A stretch of DNA of 64,000 nucleotides from an uncultured Eubacteriales bacterium (GTDB lineage Bacteria; Bacillota; Clostridia; Oscillospirales; Oscillospiraceae), in assembly GCA_900545585.1 (NCBI GenBank), contig UQZR01000009.1, forward strand, positions 20,518-84,517, in the 5' to 3' direction. A program made the translations under genes and the position numbers. Under the pieces are notes generated by a model. It saw nothing but the letters and a program-made list of their open reading frames with translations. It had not been told where the DNA came from and made no database searches. Below are positions 59,580-64,000 of this stretch, piece by piece; position 1 is the first letter of the stretch; each line of letters starts with the position of its first letter.

Positions 59580-59652
59580 GCTGTCCCGTCCTTTCCGCCG
59601 CCAGAGCGGCCTGTGCCGCTATTATACACGCTTTTCTTTTTCTGCGCAACCG

Positions 59653-59681
59653 TTGACCCGCCGCCGCGGTTTTGCTATACT
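59653..59681 (+). promoter_or_regulatory. Promoter of the HD hydrolase gene
   Basis: TTGACC, 17-base spacer, TATACT, 30 bases before the ATG. Confidence 0.75.
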
Positions 59682-59710
59682 GAAGGAAACAGCACAGGAG
59701 GACACGTACC

Positions 59711-60295
59711 ATGCACCCCACCGAGCTTCTGAATATCCTGCACACCGCGGAAAAGCTGAAGGACACCACCCGTCACTGCGACACCTCCGGCGGGCGCCGC
59801 GAAAGCGTGGCGGAACACAGCTGGCGCATCGCGCTGATGGCATTTTTCCTGCGGGATGAGTTCCCCCGGCTGGACATGGACAAGGTGCTGCAAATGTGCC
59901 TGATCCACGATCTGGGCGAGTGCTTCACCGGCGACATCCCCTCCTTCCTGAAAACCGATGCCGATACGACCCGTGAGGATTCCCTGCTGGCCCAGTGGGT
60001 ATCCTCCCTCCCCGCCCCCTACTGCACCGAGATGGCGGCGCTGTACGCCGAGATGGACGCCCTGGAGACCGACGAAGCCCGTCTCTACAAGGCGCTGGAC
60101 AAACTGGAGGCGGTCATCCAGCACAACGAGGCCCCTATCTCCACCTGGCTGCCCCGCGAGTACGCCCTGAACCTGACCTATGCCAACGAAAATGTGGCCT
60201 TTTCCCCCTACCTCACCGCCCTGCGGGAGGCGGTCCGCGATGAGACGAAGGCCAAGATCGACGCTAACGGCGGCATGCCGCTTTCTGCGGAATGA
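59711..60295 (+). CDS. HD domain hydrolase, YfbR-like
   Basis: A 194-residue HD-superfamily protein: RESVAEHSWRIALMAFFL (first His), CLIHDLGECFTGDIP (HD motif), and ALDKLEAVIQHNEA (distal Asp). Resembles 5'-deoxynucleotidase YfbR and related small HD enzymes. CAGGAGG precedes the ATG. Followed after 22 bases by the methyltransferase gene. Confidence 0.88.
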   Translation: MHPTELLNILHTAEKLKDTTRHCDTSGGRRESVAEHSWRIALMAFFLRDEFPRLDMDKVLQMCLIHDLGECFTGDIPSFLKTDADTTREDSLLAQWVSSLPAPYCTEMAALYAEMDALETDEARLYKALDKLEAVIQHNEAPISTWLPREYALNLTYANENVAFSPYLTALREAVRDETKAKIDANGGMPLSAE

Positions 60296-60317
60296 CCCAT
60301 CTGAAAAAGGAGAAACC

Positions 60318-60941
60318 ATGCTGAACGAAAAAGGCTTTGACCAATGGGCAGAGGACTACGAGCAGAGCGTTGCTCTCTCAGATGCCGACGATCGCTATCC
60401 CTTCGCGGGATATCGTGACATTCTGGATACGATCTGCCGCAATGTTCTCTCTCAGGGTGCAAAGGATGTGTTGGACATTGGCTTTGGCACCGGCACACTG
60501 AGCGCCGCGCTCTATGCCCAGGGCTGCCGCATCTATGGGCAGGACTTTTCCGCGCAGATGCTCCGCCTGGCGCAAGACAGAATGCCGAAGGCCACTCTTT
60601 TCTGCGGCGACTTCTCACAGGGGCTGTCCACACCACTGACACAGCGCACCTACGATGCCATCGTTGCCACCTACTCGCTGCATCACCTGACGGACCGGCA
60701 AAAAGTGGATTTTATCCGCAGCCTTCTTTCCCTGCTGCGGGAGGGCGGCTGCCTCTATATCGGTGATGTGGCTTTCCCTTCCAGAGCCGCGCTGGAGGTG
60801 TGCCGTCTCCATGCTGGTGACCTGTGGGATGCCGATGAGACCTATTTCGTTTTCGATGAAATGAAATGCTTCTTCCCACAAATGCAGTTCGAACCGCTCT
60901 CCCCCTGTGCCGGTATTCTCTCCCTGCACCGTCACGCCTGA
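60318..60941 (+). CDS. Class I SAM-dependent methyltransferase
   Basis: A 207-residue methyltransferase: SAM loop VLDIGFGTGTLSAALYAQG, then IYGQDFSAQML, and YDAIVATYSLHHL. YrrT-like overall. Substrate unknown. AAGGAG precedes the ATG; probably co-transcribed with the HD gene. Codon use is a little less GC-rich than its neighbours. Confidence 0.9.
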   Translation: MLNEKGFDQWAEDYEQSVALSDADDRYPFAGYRDILDTICRNVLSQGAKDVLDIGFGTGTLSAALYAQGCRIYGQDFSAQMLRLAQDRMPKATLFCGDFSQGLSTPLTQRTYDAIVATYSLHHLTDRQKVDFIRSLLSLLREGGCLYIGDVAFPSRAALEVCRLHAGDLWDADETYFVFDEMKCFFPQMQFEPLSPCAGILSLHRHA

Positions 60942-60977
60942 TGCCCCCCCGCTGTCTCATGGCCCTCATTGATGCAG

Positions 60978-61023
60978 AAAGAGCTGTATATGACCGCTTT
61001 CGCGGTTATATACAGCTCTTTTT
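60978..61023 (+). terminator. Terminator after the methyltransferase gene
   Basis: AAAGAGCTGTATA...TATACAGCTCTTT with an inner ACCGC/GCGGT stem and TTTTTCTT tail. Confidence 0.9.
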
Positions 61024-61024
61024 C

Positions 61025-61275
61025 TTACACCGTCAGTTCCACAAGGAGTCCCTCCGGTCCGGCGACACAGCCCTCATAATAGCCGTCCCCCGTGACCTGC
61101 GGCTCGCTGGCCACCGCATAGCCGTCTCCGCGGAGTCACTGGGTCAACGCATCCACCGCCTCGCGGCTCTCCAGAGAAAACGCCGTATGGGCGCAGCCGC
61201 GCTGCCTGCATCGGCCAACTCTGGCCGGTGCATCAGCTCCAGCCGCGCACCGTCCGGACCGTCCCGCCCCTTGTC
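61025..61275 (-). pseudogene. VOC/glyoxalase-family gene remnant
   Basis: Read on the minus strand, DGPDGARLELMHRPELADAG matches the late strand of a VOC domain, then the frame shifts by one and continues as CAHTAFSLESREAVDALTQ, a TGA, LRGDGYAVASEPQVTGDGYY and EGCVAGPEGLLVELTV ending at TAA. So the gene has lost its 5' half, one frameshift and one nonsense codon. Its upstream edge is fused to the 3' end of the GNAT gene. Confidence 0.7.
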
Positions 61276-61844
61276 TCCGGATACGGCACCACCGGCGGCT
61301 GATCCGGCCGGTGCTCTCCGATCATTTTCTCCATCCAGATCATGTTGTACCAACGCCCGAACTTGTAGCCGCAGCTGCGGAACTCCGCCACCTGCCGGAA
61401 GCCCAGATGACTGTGGAACTCCATGCTGTTCCGCGTCACGTACTCATCCTCCCGGTCCGGACAGGTGATGCAGGCGTAGAGGTTCAGCACCCCCATGTCC
61501 CGCAGCCGCTCCTCCATGGCGGCGTAGAGACGCCGCCCCATACCGCACTTCCGGGCGTCCTGCGCCAGATAAATGGACAGCTCGCAGCACCAGTCATAGG
61601 CCGCCCTCTCCTTGAAGGGCCCTGCGTAGGCGTAGCCTTGCACCACACCGTCTCGCTCCGCCGCCAGGTAGGGGAACCGCGCCATGGTCCGGTGCATCCG
61701 CTCCCGCATCTCCTCCGGCGTTGGCGTCTCGTACTCGAAGCTGATGGCCGTGTGCCGCACGTAGTGGTCGTATATTTCCCGTATCCGCTCCGCGTCCGTC
61801 AGCACCGCGTCACGGATCACCACTTCTCCGCATTTTTCTGTCAT
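61233..61844 (-). CDS. GNAT family acetyltransferase, phosphinothricin-acetyltransferase-like
   Basis: A 203-residue acetyltransferase with the Pat/YncA pattern: IRDAVLTDAERIREIYDHYV...AISFEYETPTPEEMRERM, motif A ARKCGMGRRLYAAMEERL, and FHSHLGFRQVAEFRSCGYKFGRWYNMIWMEK. Likely acetylates amino-acid-like toxic compounds. The last about ten residues (after VPYPETR) come from VOC pseudogene DNA read in another frame, so the native stop was probably lost. Confidence 0.88.
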   Translation of the reverse strand: MTEKCGEVVIRDAVLTDAERIREIYDHYVRHTAISFEYETPTPEEMRERMHRTMARFPYLAAERDGVVQGYAYAGPFKERAAYDWCCELSIYLAQDARKCGMGRRLYAAMEERLRDMGVLNLYACITCPDREDEYVTRNSMEFHSHLGFRQVAEFRSCGYKFGRWYNMIWMEKMIGEHRPDQPPVVPYPETRGGTVRTVRGWS

Positions 61845-61881
61845 GTTCCGGATCTCCTTTGTATATGGCTGCTTATGTATC

Positions 61882-62505
61882 TCATCCCCTGCGGATGGGG
61901 TGCCGTATCACCGTTTTCCACTTCTCCGGTATCACGCGCCGCGCGTCCGACAAGTAGATCTCGTGGTGCATACGGGTCTCTGACAGGTCGTTCACATATC
62001 CTTTTTCCGCCAGAAAGCTGTCCATCCTTGCCACCGTCTCCGCCTCCGTGTCGAAGGGTCCCAGGTGCATGCACTGCACGCACAGCCCCTCCTCCACCGT
62101 CAGGAATTCCACCGCGCCGCAGTCCAGCTTTTTCTTCTCCCACGCGGCCTGCTTCGCCCAGCACAGCTCCTCCTCTGTCACGAAATCCGGCAGCCGGATG
62201 ACCGAGACCCACCGGAACGCCGCCTTGTCCGCAGTGCCGGTCTGCCCCTGCTGCCAGAAGCCCTCCAGCGGCGGCACCACATAGTCGAAGAAGCCGTCGA
62301 TCTCATGACCGGCCCGCCCGCTCATTTTCAGCGTGTACGCCACGGTATACAGCATCTGTATCGCCTGCTGGTACGCACCCTCCGGCTGATTCGGGTCACC
62401 CTGTCCCCGCACCGCCATGTAGTGCATGGCGGGCACCGCCACGATCTCCGGCCGATCCTTCGGCAGATAAAACTCCCGATACTCCTTCTTAAAATCAAAC
62501 GCCAT
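61882..62505 (-). CDS. GyrI-like small-molecule-binding domain protein
   Basis: A 207-residue protein: MAFDFKKEYREFYLPKDRPEIV then VPAMHYMAVRGQGDPN, and a C-terminal MHLGPFDTEAETVARMDSFL, the pattern of stand-alone GyrI-like/SOUL-fold proteins (DUF-type, often annotated as transcription activators). Binds a small molecule; partner unknown. AAAGGAG precedes the ATG. Confidence 0.85.
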   Translation of the reverse strand: MAFDFKKEYREFYLPKDRPEIVAVPAMHYMAVRGQGDPNQPEGAYQQAIQMLYTVAYTLKMSGRAGHEIDGFFDYVVPPLEGFWQQGQTGTADKAAFRWVSVIRLPDFVTEEELCWAKQAAWEKKKLDCGAVEFLTVEEGLCVQCMHLGPFDTEAETVARMDSFLAEKGYVNDLSETRMHHEIYLSDARRVIPEKWKTVIRHPIRRG

Positions 62506-62524
62506 ACCGCGCTCCTTTCCACAT

Positions 62525-62971
62525 TCAGCGCCGGTCTGCAAGCCGGTATACCGCCAGCCCATCGGAAACTCCGTCGTTGCGGAAGCCCTTCTTGCCGGCA
62601 AGGTGCATTGTCGCCGTCTGCTCCGGCACACACTCGATGACAACGTCCTTCTGTGCCTGCCGCGCCCGGTCAATGAGCCGGTCCGTCAGCTCCGACGCGT
62701 AGCCGCGCCCCCAGTACTCCGGAAACAGTACCCAGCCGATCTCCATACTGTCCGCATCATATTCGTGATAGATGACATATCCGATAAAGCGCTCGTCCTC
62801 CTGGACGGCGTACACAAGAGGCGGTTCGGACAACCCCGCATCGTGCAGGAATGCTTCCGTCTGCACACGGTCATAGGGCGGCTCCAGATAGCGCATCACC
62901 ATGGGATCTGACAGCAGCCGATACAGCTCATCGCCATCGCCGCTGCGCATCCTTCGTATTGTGATGTCCAT
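62525..62971 (-). CDS. GNAT family N-acetyltransferase, RimJ-like
   Basis: A 148-residue acetyltransferase: ITIRRMRSGDGDELYRLLSDP at the start, motif A GWVLFPEYWGRGYASELTDRL, and late HLAGKKGFRNDG. Resembles RimJ/RimL enzymes that acetylate protein N-termini or small amines. Twenty bases after it follows the GyrI-like gene. Confidence 0.88.
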   Translation of the reverse strand: MDITIRRMRSGDGDELYRLLSDPMVMRYLEPPYDRVQTEAFLHDAGLSEPPLVYAVQEDERFIGYVIYHEYDADSMEIGWVLFPEYWGRGYASELTDRLIDRARQAQKDVVIECVPEQTATMHLAGKKGFRNDGVSDGLAVYRLADRR

Positions 62972-63930
62972 TCTTCGCGCCCCCCAACGTATATTTGGTT
63001 TATCCTACCACACCCGCAGCAGAAGCGCAAGAACCGACAATGGCGTATCGCCTGCAACCGGAACATATTTAAAAACATCCGGACTATTGATCTTTACCAA
63101 GACCTTCGCTATACTGATACTGGCAGATGCAGTCGGTGTTGTGCTCTGATTATCAGAGCGCGGCTTGGCGGTTACATCTGCCTTTTTTATTGCTTCATTA
63201 TCGATCACACCATAAAGGAAGTTCTTGCCGCTTTAAGTATGTACTTCGAGCCAGCGGTGTACGTATCCCGAAACCACATCCGAAAACCAATGCACACCCT
63301 GACCGGTCTCAAAAGAGGAGCCATCCCCCCGTGGCCGCAAAATGTACAGTGCAGCTTGTTTTGCACTGCGTGTTGATGGGAAGAACACAGCTTGAGCTGC
63401 ACTCTCCACCGATCTGACCCGTCAGGCGGTATACAACATGGATATCGTGGACGGCAACATCATCCGCAGCACCGACGGCAAGGTGCTGATAAGCCTGAAG
63501 GAGCTGGCCATGACCGCCCAGTACAACGCCGCCAAGAGCGAGCGCATTACCGCCGAGTCCACGTTTACCATCCGCAACAACGCCTATAACTTAGGCCAAC
63601 AGCATAACGCAGTTTGCGTAACGTAGTTGGTTTCTAAAATGCTCCTTGTGTGCTAAAGTATACGCCCGACTAAGCCATGAAGGAACGTATCCAGAAATTG
63701 CGCTCAAATAACCGGCTCACCTCAGAGCCAGGCATCCGGAGTCGCAAGGTTACAGTTCTCTTCGTGGGTCAAATTTCTGCACGGCCTGCATGCAACAAGA
63801 CACATGGAATAGGAGCTATTTTTCTCTTGCTCGCAGCAGCATATCCCGTGCAGCAGTACAGTATATCTCACACGAGACGAAGTACAGCGCGCCGCGCCAT
63901 CTTCGCGTAGCAAAGGCATCATAAAACAAG
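62972..63930. other. Gene-poor debris between the GNAT gene and the rRNA operon
   Basis: No intact gene supported. A minus-strand frame (63005-63208) ending VFKYVPVAGDTPLSVLALLL weakly recalls the sorting region of wall proteins, but lacks a start. AGTGCAGCT (63348-63356) and AGCTGCACT (63395-63403) form an inverted pair. A plus-strand GC-rich frame at 63411-63626 is listed separately. The rest (63627-63925) shows nothing I can interpret. Confidence 0.5.
63411..63626 (+). pseudogene. Gene fragment with host-like codon use
   Basis: Reads DLTRQAVYNMDIVDGNIIRS, then TDGKVLISLKELAMTAQYNA and AKSERITAESTFTIRNNAYN, before dissolving into non-coding sequence. Codons are GC-rich and protein-like, but there is no ribosome site and no upstream part. 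Not recognised; probably an internal piece of a lost gene. Confidence 0.35.
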
Positions 63931-63962
63931 ACAAAGCCCACGACAAAAGTCGTGGGCTTTGT
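63931..63962 (-). terminator. rRNA operon terminator
   Basis: ACAAAGCCCACGAC-TTTT-GTCGTGGGCTTTGT followed by CTTGTTTTATG on the minus strand, directly after the 5S gene. Confidence 0.9.
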
Positions 63963-63963
63963 G

Positions 63964-64000
63964 TTGGCGCTACCTATCTTCCCGGGCCGTCTCCAGCCAA
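63964..64000 (-). rRNA. rrf: 5S ribosomal RNA, 3' end (partial)
   Basis: The minus strand reads TTGGCTGGAGACGGCCCGGG then AAGATAGGTAGCGCCAA, the well-known 3' part of Clostridia 5S rRNA. The 5' part lies beyond the window edge. It is followed at once by a strong terminator, so an rRNA operon points into this window from the right. Confidence 0.85.

Noticed and set aside
63005..63208. Sortase-anchored surface protein end
   Set aside because: VPVAGDTPLSVLALLL only loosely resembles an LPxTG region; there is no LPxTG, no basic tail after the hydrophobic part and no start.

Overview
The window looks like chromosome of a high-GC anaerobic member of the Clostridia, most like the Oscillospiraceae (Flavonifractor, Lawsonibacter and Dysosmobacter type). 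This is inferred from gene content, GC-rich codon use and Gram-positive gene arrangements (pst-pho operon, infC-rpmI-rplT, FeoB with FeoB-associated Cys-rich protein, anaerobe-type hybrid-cluster protein). No 16S gene is inside the window, although it ends in the 3' part of a 5S rRNA gene.

Layout. 1-5.3 kb: rdgB (edge), rph, ftsY, smc. 5.4-6.9 kb: tepA and a five-gene tRNA array (Gly, Arg, His, Gln, Lys). 7-13 kb: hcp, a MATE exporter, a FecCD-type ABC permease plus ATPase without binding protein, and an MBL hydrolase. 13.07-21.91 kb: a lower-GC island bounded by a perfect 13-bp inverted repeat. It holds broken large serine recombinase genes, TnpV, a MobC-like protein, a repeat-rich oriT-like segment and cargo (a Nudix hydrolase, a pyrophosphatase-like protein, a possible DinB-like protein, a GNAT enzyme and RhuM). 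22-27 kb: a selenium-handling locus (LysR, cysteine-desulfurase-like, YedE, YedF/TusA, DUF3343, SelD). 27-30 kb: a metal-efflux locus (ArsR-AraC fusion regulator, free HMA protein, P1B ATPase). 30-37 kb: a DUF11 protein, an unknown protein coupled to CstA, an orphan iron/cobalamin-type binding protein, a LysR regulator and BioY. 36.8-41 kb: ferrous iron uptake (HMA, FeoB-associated protein, FeoB, two FeoA) divergent from a DtxR-type repressor, with four copies of a GGTTAG-N6-CTAACC-like operator. 41-50 kb: an ABC-2 exporter and the complete pstSCAB-phoU-phoB-phoR operon. 50-55.5 kb: nitroreductase, tsf, rpsB, flavodiiron-rubredoxin protein, rplT, rpmI, infC (AUU start with an attenuator leader). 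55.5-63 kb: a tiny Asn/Lys-rich protein, VanY-type peptidase, nucleotidyltransferase, EamA transporter, PAP2, HD hydrolase, methyltransferase, two GNATs, a GyrI-like protein and a dead VOC gene. 63-64 kb: debris, then the rRNA operon terminator and 5S end.

Themes. Metal and redox physiology dominates: iron uptake under one DtxR-type operator, heavy metal export, selenium activation, and two enzymes for NO, hydroxylamine or oxygen stress (Hcp and flavodiiron-rubredoxin). I see no convincing new defence or biosynthetic system. The best candidates for new biology are the TIR-bounded nested recombinase island with its coupled nucleotide-hydrolase cargo, the unknown protein translationally coupled to CstA behind a long structured leader, the ArsR-AraC fusion regulator with a visible operator, and the repeated iron operator.
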